DNA of 64,000 bases, from positions 1 to 64,000 of the forward strand of contig CALJOK010000026.1 of NCBI GenBank assembly GCA_937981555.1. The letters run 5' to 3'. The position numbers and the translations under genes were made by a program. The notes below the pieces were generated by a model. That model saw nothing but the letters and a program-made list of their open reading frames with translations. It did not search any database and had not been told where the DNA came from. How positions within the stretch are numbered: the stretch's first letter is position 1; the number at the start of each line of letters is the position of its first letter. The stretch comes from an uncultured Saprospiraceae bacterium (GTDB taxonomy: Bacteria > Bacteroidota > Bacteroidia > Chitinophagales > Saprospiraceae). Shown in pieces: positions 17,039 to 25,129 of this stretch.

Positions 17039-20000
17039 TTATTCTGAAGTGTTGCCCGCTTCGATGTTGAGCGCTTGTTTTTTCGCACCTACTTCCACCC
17101 ATTTCCCAGGCTTCCGAGAATAGATATCATTGTCATACATTGCTTCACAATAAGTGGTTGGCAAATAATATCTTCCTTGATAAGAGGCATTTAATTGTAC
17201 TCGATAAGTATGTCCCGTATTTCGATAAATATCAAAATAAGTCAACACTCGATCATCTCGAATATCTTGATACTCAGGTCGAGTTGAATTTTTGAAAGTA
17301 TTCATATTACTCATTCGAGAGTTATGAATTTCCCAACCAGAAGGGAAAACTTGCGTCAAAGCCATTTCATCTAGTCGATAACGGTAACCAGGATTTGTCA
17401 ACGAAACTTCTGCTACAAAATCAGTTCCTTGTACCAAATACGAAGGATCAATTTTCTTCCCTTTCATGTCTTTATAAGTGATGGACATACGCAAATTACT
17501 ATCCTCCTCTTTTTGATCTCCAATAAGTGGTTGCCCTGTCGAGATTGCTCTAATGTAAAGAATTCCTTTTGACTCATTCTTAGCGGTGATCGATCGATTG
17601 GCAGCACCATCAATTGGCACGTCGAGTTGCATCATCGGTTTGCTAGAACCTCCGTTGACCATTTTTTGATCACCTATTTTGTATTGGAAATTAAACGTTT
17701 CGCCAACTTCATTATCCCCTACAAATTTACCAATCGCAATCAAACTATACGCAACGGTTTGAGTACTGTACCATTCACCTGAACTCAATCTTTTAGAAAT
17801 TCGTTTTGCAACGCCACCTGCTTCATCCATTTTCCCAACCAAAGTTAAAGCCTCTAAAATCATTGCCTCATCTCTCACTCCTGATCCATAACTATAATAC
17901 ATGCCTCGATAATCTTCTACTTTAGTATCCAACCCTGTAATAATTTGCTCCGCCACTTCTTTTTTCCCTGCCATAGCATAAGCTGCTGCTAATCGCCATT
18001 TTGCAACGTGATACATATCTTTTGCTTCTCGCAATTGATTCATTGCCCCCAATTCTGGATTTCCAGCAAGTGCCAAAACATACAATCGATAAGACTGGTC
18101 TAATTGCTTTTGTCGCAATCGCCATTTGTAGTTGTAATATTTGTAATAACTATTTTGCTCAACTGAGTTCGTCCATTGTCTTGCTTTTTTGGATTGGTAA
18201 TTAACCCATCGCTCTTCCATGTTCAATGGTAATTTATACCCCAATGCTTTTGCTTCCAACAAGAAGTGTCCTGCGTAACTTGTCCCCCAATCTGAGTTAT
18301 CTCGATTCCCTGCCCAATAGGACATTCCTCCTTCGGAAGTTTGAAATTTTTTCAATCGAGTGATCGCTGAACGAATATTTTTTTCTGTTTGTTTTTTGAT
18401 TCGCTCATCCACGTCTAACAATCTACTTACGTAAAGTTGTGGAAATGCTCCTGAGGTAGTTTGCTCCACACAACCATGTGGATATCGAATCAAATACTTC
18501 AATCGCTTACCCAAATTAATTGGAGGAATATTGGAAATTTCTAACGTCCCATTATTCGTTCCGCCGACTCCAACAGGCATTAATTCAGAAGTCCATTCTT
18601 CGCCTGGTTGCAAAACTTTTTCAGCAACTTCCGTCACATAAGGATTTGGATTACGGACTTGAATTTCAATTTCTTGCGTAGCTGTTTCTCCAGCACCAGT
18701 TGCGATCATCTTGAATTTTGCAACTCCAATCGCTTCTTTTACTTTGATGTCAAAAGTAGCAAGTTGATCTCCAATTTTGGAAAAGGTAAGGTTCTGAGAA
18801 CTGCCTCCGACTAGTTCCACCAAGCCACTTGACTCTTCAATTGTCACCTTCACATTTTTGACTTTTTTATCCATTGCAAAAATGTTGATTGGTAATTTCA
18901 ACGTTTCACTTGGTCCTAAAACTCTTGGTAAAGTTGCGAGTAACATCAATGGTTTACGCACCGGCGTAGTTTGCTCCACATTGCCGTAAGCCCCGTCTTT
19001 ACTCGCTACCACCATTGCTCTAACTGAACCAATATAGTTCGGCATCGTAATTTGATGAGTAGCAGTTTTTCCCTTTTCCAAATAAAATGGTCCAAGATGA
19101 ACGACTACAGGTTTGAACCGATTTGCTTTTTGCGCGTCTTTCTTTTTTCCCATTTCATCATCACCACCGATACTTAAAATACTTTCCAATTTTCCTCCAT
19201 AAGCTCCTAAGACTTGATCATACACATCCCAAGTTTTTACACCGAGTGCTTCTCTAGCATAAAAAGTTTTCCAAGGATCAGGTGTTTTGAATCGAGTCAA
19301 ATCTAGTAATCCATCATCCACAATCGCAACAGTATAGGCCATTGCTTTTCCATTTTCTTCAGAGACTTTTAATGCAAAATTTTCTTCAGGTTTCAACTCT
19401 GGCGGCATATTAATTTTTGGATGCAAACGTGTTTTTTCATCTTCCACATGAATCGGAACCACACCATACATTCTGATCGGCAAATCATTTTGCACTTGCG
19501 CATGCGGTTGAATCAAAGTGACATGAGCATAAACTGTCGGCGTCATTTCTGGTTGCGCAAAGAAAGTAAATTCATTATCACCTTTCTTCGCGTCTATCCA
19601 ATACGTCTCGACAATTCGAGAACCATTTTCAATCGAAACTAAACATCTTCCTGACTCGCTCGCAGGAATATTTAATTTCACTTCTTCACCTACATTGTAT
19701 TTTTCTTTGTCAGAAACAAACGACAACATTGCCGCAGCTTGACGCATTTGTTGATTCGCATGAGAGTTGTCACCGTCATCATCATCTTCGCCGTCACCAT
19801 CTTCATCATCGTACCAAGGATAACCTGCATAGAAAAAACTTCCCGAACAATGTCCACTTTCTTCATCACAAACTCGAACCATATATCTCCCCCACTCTTC
19901 GACATTGATTGTCCAATCAGCTTTACCTTTGCTGTTCGTCACTACAGCTGTTTTTTCTTTTGCCAAATTATGATTCGAAGAATTATACTGCATCAAATCA

Positions 20001-22717
20001 TTATTATAACTATCCCACCACCATCGCCATTTCACTCGATACAATCCGATATTTAATTTTCTATTTTTCAAACCATTACCATCTCCATCAACTGCGACGA
20101 AATCTAACGTACCATCTCGTTCTACTTCAATGCGTTGTTCGTGGTATTTATTTCTAGGAATTTTTACTCCGACATAACTATCGAAAGGATCATAATCTAC
20201 CGAAAATTGATCAGCACTTGCATCTCCTCCTTTTTCGAAGGCGCGTACTTTAAATGCTGCTCGGATTTTTCCAGTTGCCGATTTTTTGACATCTAAATTT
20301 GCTTCCACTTTTGTAAAACCATCTCCATTCAACGGCCCATCATAAATAGTTTTTGGCTGTTGAGAAAATCGTCGAGTAGGGTCGCTAAAACGGAATTCGT
20401 TAAATTCTTTAAAGTAAGTTGACGTGGAAGTTAAATGCATTTCCACCTTCGTCGTCAAATTAGAAGCAGGTGCTCCATGCAGCCAATTGACTTGTAAATC
20501 ACCTTTTAGTTTTGCATCTGCAGCGGTGAATTTATCTTTTCCAAAATCCATATTAATTTTCAATCGGTTTGGTTTAACCGTTTCTATTTTTAGGTTTTTG
20601 GTAAAACTTGCGCCACCTACTTTTACGATTGCTCGCCAATTTCCAGTCGGGTCTTCCGAACTAGTTGCGGTGTGCAACGCGTAAACTTTATTGACATTGT
20701 CAAGCACGACTCTTTTCTCTTTCAAGGTTCCTCTCACGTCGTATAACTCAAAGGTAATCGGATGATTAGCTGGTAACTTGTTGGTTTTATCTTCTAAAAT
20801 AAAATTCAAAAAGATAGAATCTCCTGGTCGCCACACCCCTCTCTCACCATACATAAATCCTTTCAAACCTTTTTGCGCATAATTTCCACCTACGTCGAAA
20901 CGTCCCAATGGCAAGGAATTTTGATCCATTAATTTCAAATAACCTCGTTGATTTCCTTTGTTCGCAATTACTACAAATGGATCTTCATCAAACTCAATGG
21001 CAGCCATTCCTTGATTATCAGTTATGACTGATTTAATTAATTGTTGCTGATAATCATAAAAATTCAAATTCACATTTCCCATCGGTTTAGTTGTACGCAA
21101 GTCAGTTACGGCAATCCTATAAGTATCATCAGAACCACTTTTCACCAAAATCCCCATGTCGGAAGCCAAGACATTTCTACGGACAAATCGATTCGATTCA
21201 TAGTAAGCTGGGAAGCAAGGATCATTTCGATGCTCATATTGATATCCTTCATAATTACTTCGATACACATTCCAAATCGATTTAAATTTCTTTCCGTCAT
21301 TATCAAAAAACGGATCAGCAATCACTTTCTTATCATCCATTGTTTCATCATCTGAATCACAAGTATAAGCTGCATACTCAGGACGAATTCCCATACTCAC
21401 TTGATAAATCGCATGTGGATCATCATTAATTAATTCACTTAAATCCAACGCATAGTGTGTCCAATCTTTCGCATTTGCATCTGGGTTGAGTTGGGATAAT
21501 TGAATTTGTTTTTGCATAATGATTCGGCCCACTTGATTTAAATTATACCAACCATCCACTTCGTTATTTTGCAAAAACTGTAAGACATTATTATTGAAAA
21601 TTTTAATCACCTCAACATCCACATATTTTAAGTTCACGGCATCGAATGGAAACATCAACCCTTTTGAGTTAGGCATAATCACGCCATTTCCAACAAGACG
21701 TACACGTGGTTTTTTTTGTTTTAAAACTAACTTCCACTCGCTGTCATTTTTCATTTTATAACCAGCGGCACTTTTAATTCCAATAGCAGCTTTGACAGTC
21801 ATCACTCCTGCAGATTTTCCTTCTGGATATACACTCACCTCGCTTCCATTAATCATATATTTTAATTTCCCTTTCTTCCCAACCAAGGATATTAATCCAG
21901 TCAAATCTTGCGACTTATTTAATGGATCTGAAAAATATAAAACGATGTATGGATTATCGCCTTGCATTACTTTGGCGTCCATTACTTTGAATTCACCTAA
22001 GGCAGGAATTTCTATTTTTTTGGTACTTTTCTTTTCTAACCCCATCGGTTTTCCATCCCAACTCACTTCCACTTCAGAAGCATTTTCACCACGTTGAATA
22101 TTTTCAATGACAAACGTGTGTTTAATGTTATCTTCTTTGTGTTCCCATGTGATCGGCAAAACATTTCCATCTTGTTTTGCCGTTACCAATTTTTCTACCT
22201 CCTCACTATTAGCAATATCAGCAGTATTTAACCAACCTGATAATTGTTTTTTCTTTTCATCACCACTAGGATCATTTTTTAATCCTTCCACCGAAATAAA
22301 GAAATGCTGTTCTTTGGTAAAAAAATTAAACTCAAATGTTTTCGCATCGGAAGGTACTTTCTTGAAGACTTTGGACAAAGCAAATTTTCCTAAATAATGC
22401 TTATCAGATGGAAGGTTTTCTTTTGGTTGAAAAACAATCGTTTGCTCATCTTGCCATTGTGCAGTTCCATCGATAGAAGGTTTGAAGGAAAAAACATTTT
22501 TGTCCACTTCAGTTCCGACTAAGTCTTTTCCAACTGGCGAAGTCAATTGAATTCGAATTGGATCTGCTTTGGAAATTGAGTTAGAGGTATATGCGTAAAT
22601 ATAATTACTCATATTTGTCGTCATTTCTTTTGCTTCCAAATCGGACTTGCAAGAAGAATAACCTACCATTAAAATTAAGGATACTAAAAATAAGGACGGG
22701 AGATTTTGGAATTTCAT
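17039..22717 (-). CDS. Alpha-2-macroglobulin family lipoprotein with intact thioester
   Basis: A 1892-residue protein starting at 22717 (MKFQNLPSLFL), with a lipobox GYSSC; an in-frame start at 22726 adds three residues, and a 22828 start is rejected because a -7 element sits at 22753. The N-terminal third holds macroglobulin-type beta-sandwich domains and the middle an acidic, Asp-rich insertion (DDEDGDGEDDDDGD). The thioester motif is CVEQ with the Cys at about residue 1416, followed by the helical thioester domain and a receptor-like C-terminal domain. Bacterial relatives trap proteases or colonisation factors in the periplasm or at the surface. The penicillin-binding protein 1C gene that often accompanies this family is not next to it. 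Confidence 0.92.
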   Translation of the reverse strand: MKFQNLPSLFLVSLILMVGYSSCKSDLEAKEMTTNMSNYIYAYTSNSISKADPIRIQLTSPVGKDLVGTEVDKNVFSFKPSIDGTAQWQDEQTIVFQPKENLPSDKHYLGKFALSKVFKKVPSDAKTFEFNFFTKEQHFFISVEGLKNDPSGDEKKKQLSGWLNTADIANSEEVEKLVTAKQDGNVLPITWEHKEDNIKHTFVIENIQRGENASEVEVSWDGKPMGLEKKSTKKIEIPALGEFKVMDAKVMQGDNPYIVLYFSDPLNKSQDLTGLISLVGKKGKLKYMINGSEVSVYPEGKSAGVMTVKAAIGIKSAAGYKMKNDSEWKLVLKQKKPRVRLVGNGVIMPNSKGLMFPFDAVNLKYVDVEVIKIFNNNVLQFLQNNEVDGWYNLNQVGRIIMQKQIQLSQLNPDANAKDWTHYALDLSELINDDPHAIYQVSMGIRPEYAAYTCDSDDETMDDKKVIADPFFDNDGKKFKSIWNVYRSNYEGYQYEHRNDPCFPAYYESNRFVRRNVLASDMGILVKSGSDDTYRIAVTDLRTTKPMGNVNLNFYDYQQQLIKSVITDNQGMAAIEFDEDPFVVIANKGNQRGYLKLMDQNSLPLGRFDVGGNYAQKGLKGFMYGERGVWRPGDSIFLNFILEDKTNKLPANHPITFELYDVRGTLKEKRVVLDNVNKVYALHTATSSEDPTGNWRAIVKVGGASFTKNLKIETVKPNRLKINMDFGKDKFTAADAKLKGDLQVNWLHGAPASNLTTKVEMHLTSTSTYFKEFNEFRFSDPTRRFSQQPKTIYDGPLNGDGFTKVEANLDVKKSATGKIRAAFKVRAFEKGGDASADQFSVDYDPFDSYVGVKIPRNKYHEQRIEVERDGTLDFVAVDGDGNGLKNRKLNIGLYRVKWRWWWDSYNNDLMQYNSSNHNLAKEKTAVVTNSKGKADWTINVEEWGRYMVRVCDEESGHCSGSFFYAGYPWYDDEDGDGEDDDDGDNSHANQQMRQAAAMLSFVSDKEKYNVGEEVKLNIPASESGRCLVSIENGSRIVETYWIDAKKGDNEFTFFAQPEMTPTVYAHVTLIQPHAQVQNDLPIRMYGVVPIHVEDEKTRLHPKINMPPELKPEENFALKVSEENGKAMAYTVAIVDDGLLDLTRFKTPDPWKTFYAREALGVKTWDVYDQVLGAYGGKLESILSIGGDDEMGKKKDAQKANRFKPVVVHLGPFYLEKGKTATHQITMPNYIGSVRAMVVASKDGAYGNVEQTTPVRKPLMLLATLPRVLGPSETLKLPINIFAMDKKVKNVKVTIEESSGLVELVGGSSQNLTFSKIGDQLATFDIKVKEAIGVAKFKMIATGAGETATQEIEIQVRNPNPYVTEVAEKVLQPGEEWTSELMPVGVGGTNNGTLEISNIPPINLGKRLKYLIRYPHGCVEQTTSGAFPQLYVSRLLDVDERIKKQTEKNIRSAITRLKKFQTSEGGMSYWAGNRDNSDWGTSYAGHFLLEAKALGYKLPLNMEERWVNYQSKKARQWTNSVEQNSYYKYYNYKWRLRQKQLDQSYRLYVLALAGNPELGAMNQLREAKDMYHVAKWRLAAAYAMAGKKEVAEQIITGLDTKVEDYRGMYYSYGSGVRDEAMILEALTLVGKMDEAGGVAKRISKRLSSGEWYSTQTVAYSLIAIGKFVGDNEVGETFNFQYKIGDQKMVNGGSSKPMMQLDVPIDGAANRSITAKNESKGILYIRAISTGQPLIGDQKEEDSNLRMSITYKDMKGKKIDPSYLVQGTDFVAEVSLTNPGYRYRLDEMALTQVFPSGWEIHNSRMSNMNTFKNSTRPEYQDIRDDRVLTYFDIYRNTGHTYRVQLNASYQGRYYLPTTYCEAMYDNDIYSRKPGKWVEVGAKKQALNIEAGNTSE

Positions 22718-22752
22718 TTTTCTCATTTTTTGGTTTTTAAAAGGAAGAGTTC

Positions 22753-22760
22753 CAAAGATA
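22753..22760 (-). promoter_or_regulatory. Predicted -7 promoter element deciding the macroglobulin start
   Basis: On the minus strand TATCTTTG, matching TAnnTTTG, 36 bp before the start at 22717 (27 bp before 22726). It lies inside the longer reading frame and so argues against the start at 22828. Confidence 0.5.
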
Positions 22761-22828
22761 AAGTTTTTACCTAAACTCAACATTTCGTTGGATTCTTTTA
22801 TTTTTAGAAAAAGGGATTGAATGAACAT

Positions 22829-23204
22829 GGCAGAAAATGTTTTGAACGATTAATAATAAATTTTAGTTTTCAATTTTGTTGTTAAGCTTTAATCTGTTCG
22901 CAATCTAAGTCAATTCAAACCTTATATATAGGTGCAATGATTATTTGCCAAAACTTGTCTATTATTCGTAGTTCCTGAAAGATTTTTTGAAAAAGGTAAT
23001 TTGAGATTTGTTGGGTTAAAATAATTGAGATAGATTTATAAAAATTTTAACAATAACAATATCATCGAAAAATTTAGCATTAAAAATATCTATAATGTTT
23101 TCAACGGAGAAAATCTGTCAAAGTTTTTATTTGCTTGGATTCTCATTGGTTACCTTTCAGCCCTTGATTTTTTCCAAGTCTATAGTTGTGTAGTTGGTTT
23201 TCAT
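22829..23204. other. Gene-poor gap; upstream part of the next reading frame
   Basis: About 200 bp of AT-rich sequence with no clear structure, then from 23034 a frame that is open and continuous with the membrane protein below but lacks ATG, GTG or TTG. Its translation near 23100-23200 (KFLFAWILIGYLSALDFF) looks like a genuine membrane helix. An ATG at 23095 is in another frame and stops after 32 codons. Confidence 0.4.
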
Positions 23205-23885
23205 TTGACTGATGGTTATAATGTTTCTTTCACTATTGCATCTTTGGCTTTGATTGGCTTTATAATTAAATCAAAAAACAATCAACTAAAAAAAATTGCT
23301 GTCCTTCTTGAATTAAACATTTGGATATTTAAACTAATGATTTTTAAAGGCGGATATCAATATTATTTAGACCCTATCATTATTACTCATGATGTTATTT
23401 CGATAGTATTAAGACTTTTACTTACTTGCTATATTCTTGAAGTAAAGAATCGAATCCCATTAAAAATCATTTTTATCGGTAGTATTTTTTTTATGATAAA
23501 ATTTAATGTTTTTGCTCATCCACTTATTTTGGATTATGACAAGTATCGTAGTATTCAGAAAGCCAAAGTAATTAGAAGTCAAATGGTCGGAACTTGGAAT
23601 GGAGTTGTTCTTCATTCTACTTATGAAGATTATAAAGATAAACGAGAACAATTTTCTACTAAAATTATCATTGATAGTAGTTTTATTTTCTTTGAAAAAA
23701 TCCCACATTTGCAACCTCAATATTCTTTTGTTCGTTGTTATTCAAATTATGGTCATCTAGCACCTTCGAATGATTCTGGTGAACGGGAATTTAACATTGA
23801 AAAAATTACAACAGATTCTTTAGTGTTTAAGATTTTCGAAATTGGTACCGACTACTTATTTAAATTAAAGAGAAAAAATGACTGA
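23205..23885 (+). CDS. Membrane protein of unknown function (N-terminus uncertain)
   Basis: Started at the TTG at 23205 the protein has 226 residues: three or four hydrophobic segments (about 7-20, 29-47, 60-80 and 85-105) followed by a soluble domain of about 120 residues with a beta-rich, lipocalin-like rhythm (MVGTWNGVVLH...; FKIFEIGTDYLFKLK). The frame is open upstream to 23034 and that region encodes another likely TM helix, so the true start is probably a rare codon (for example ATT at 23079) or the gene has a small lesion. The stop overlaps the next gene by 8 bp, indicating translational coupling. I do not recognise the family. Confidence 0.6.
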   Translation: MTDGYNVSFTIASLALIGFIIKSKNNQLKKIAVLLELNIWIFKLMIFKGGYQYYLDPIIITHDVISIVLRLLLTCYILEVKNRIPLKIIFIGSIFFMIKFNVFAHPLILDYDKYRSIQKAKVIRSQMVGTWNGVVLHSTYEDYKDKREQFSTKIIIDSSFIFFEKIPHLQPQYSFVRCYSNYGHLAPSNDSGEREFNIEKITTDSLVFKIFEIGTDYLFKLKRKND

Positions 23886-24510
23886 CTTCCTTCCATTATT
23901 CCCACTCAAATTAGTTGCCTTCCCTGGGGAAGAACTCAACTTACATATCTTCGAACCTCGCTACAAACAACTCATTCGAGAATGTGAACAAAATGGAACG
24001 ACCTTCGGACTCCCCGCTTTTTTGGACAACGAAGTGATGGACTTTGGAACTGAAATTGAGTTAATTAAAATCGTCAAAAAAGGCTCCGACGGCTCAATGG
24101 ATATCAAAACTCGTGGGCTTGGTATTTTTAAAATCCATGAATATTATTCGATCATTTCAGATAAATTATATTCAGGTGGTGATATTAAAAGAATAACCGG
24201 AAATGAAAATGGTGATCCACTTTTATACTTCAAAATATTGGATCTGACCGAGCAGCTTTTCGAATACCTATCTATCAAAAAAGATATTCCAAATGATAGA
24301 GCTGATTTTTCAACTTATGAAATGGCTCATCACGTTGGTTTTTCTATCGAGCAAGAATATAAATTTTTAACGATTGGAGATGAATTGAATCGGCAAGAGT
24401 TTATGGTTGAGCATTTGGAAAATTTGATTCCGATTGTAAAAGATATGGAAAGATTGAGGAAACGAGTGGAGATGAATGGACATTTTAAGAATATTATTCC
24501 TCCTGTGTAG
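23878..24510 (+). CDS. LON substrate-binding domain protein
   Basis: A 210-residue stand-alone LON N-terminal-type domain: it begins FLPLFPLKLVAFPGEELNLHIFEPRY, the hallmark first two strands, followed by GTTFGLPAF, an EIELIKIVKKGSDGSMDIKTRGLGIF barrel and a C-terminal helical bundle. There is no AAA or protease domain, so it is the short form found in many bacteria, possibly a substrate adaptor; its biochemical role is not established. The start overlaps the stop of the preceding membrane protein gene, so the two are probably co-transcribed. Confidence 0.88.
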   Translation: MTDFLPLFPLKLVAFPGEELNLHIFEPRYKQLIRECEQNGTTFGLPAFLDNEVMDFGTEIELIKIVKKGSDGSMDIKTRGLGIFKIHEYYSIISDKLYSGGDIKRITGNENGDPLLYFKILDLTEQLFEYLSIKKDIPNDRADFSTYEMAHHVGFSIEQEYKFLTIGDELNRQEFMVEHLENLIPIVKDMERLRKRVEMNGHFKNIIPPV

Positions 24511-24614
24511 GGGCATCTCTTGTGGTTGCCCTGCACCACGGGGATTTCACTCCAATTTAATTATTTCAAAATATACTGATCTCATCGTGTTGGGCAACCA
24601 CAAGGGATTGCCCA
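24510..24614. repeat. Palindromic repeat, type C
   Basis: Imperfect inverted arms at 24510-24535 and 24587-24614 share CTTGTGGTTGCCC; the outer parts read GGGGCATCT and GGGCAATCC. About 50 bp lie between. The type (GGGGCA...TGCCC with GTGGTTGCC) resembles short intergenic repeats seen in multiple copies in Bacteroidota and cyanobacterial genomes. Its left arm starts at the stop codon of the LON-domain gene. Confidence 0.6.
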
Positions 24615-24944
24615 TACAAAAAAACCATCCAAATATCAAAGGTGCTATTGGACCCTGGTATGACATGATTAGGGTTGCCGATTCATTTTGGGTAATCCCC
24701 TTGCTTCATTTTCCCGAAAGAAAAATCCGACCGGACAAGTCAACGGCTTGAGGCCCGCCCTACTCATGATTCGAGTCTTTTCCCTAATATTAATAAGTAT
24801 CGGACCATAGCTTAGTGATACTCAGATGGAATTATTTTTAATTTCTTATCGACAGCTTTTTGTCGATGGGGACGCAAGATATATCAAAATTATTAATACC
24901 ACAATATTGCTTTTTATTTATTTTTGACAGTTCTGTATACTTCA
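24615..24944. other. Gene-free sequence between two repeats
   Basis: No ORF here is convincing; a 91-codon frame across the type C repeat has unnatural composition and no homology signal. The stretch includes a locally GC-richer segment (about 24690-24770) and a small hairpin ATCGACA-loop-TGTCGAT at 24848-24867. It may be the remains of repeat insertions or an undetected RNA. Confidence 0.4.
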
Positions 24945-25073
24945 ACGTGGTGGTCTGCTTTAGCTGACCTGAAAAATGAGCGAAGCGATTTTTTCTCAAA
25001 AAATAACTTTAAGATAATAATGAATTCGCTTTGTTCATTTTTTTTTAGGTCAACTAAAGCAGACCACCACGTG
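24945..25073. repeat. Palindromic element family A, copy 3
   Basis: Terminal inverted repeats 24945-24970 and 25047-25072 match at 25 of 26 positions (the right arm has GTCAACT for GTCAGCT) and carry the family core GGTGGTCTGCTTTAG. The interior has TGAGCGAAGCGATTTTTT on the left and AATTCGCTTTGTTCATTTTT on the right, the same inner pairing seen in the other copies. It lies between the LON-domain gene and the LTA-synthase operon and ends 24 bp before the promoter of the latter. Confidence 0.9.
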
Positions 25074-25097
25074 CTTTTTTTAAAGGAACAATCTTCG

Positions 25098-25105
25098 TAC
25101 GTTTG
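25098..25105 (+). promoter_or_regulatory. Predicted -7 promoter element deciding the 25130 start
   Basis: TACGTTTG matches TAnnTTTG, 24 bp before the ATG at 25130. A possible TTG start at 25103 overlaps this box and would lie at or upstream of the transcription start, so it is rejected. Confidence 0.6.
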
Positions 25106-25129
25106 TGTTCAGAAAAAATCAAAATTTTC

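Noticed and set aside
22718-22828. Longer N-terminus for the macroglobulin
   Set aside because: A promoter element at 22753 lies inside it, and the lipoprotein signal begins at 22717 or 22726.
24476-24751. 91-codon ORF over the LON-domain gene end and type C repeat
   Set aside because: It starts inside the LON-domain gene and runs through a palindromic repeat; the translation has no natural character.
6625-25073. Family A elements as ends of one composite transposon
   Set aside because: The 18 kb between copies 1 and 3 contain only ordinary chromosomal genes and no transposase or resistance genes; each copy is a self-contained palindrome.
25103-25129. TTG start of the LTA synthase gene
   Set aside because: It overlaps the -7 promoter box; the ATG at 25130 is consistent with the box and the TM1 position.
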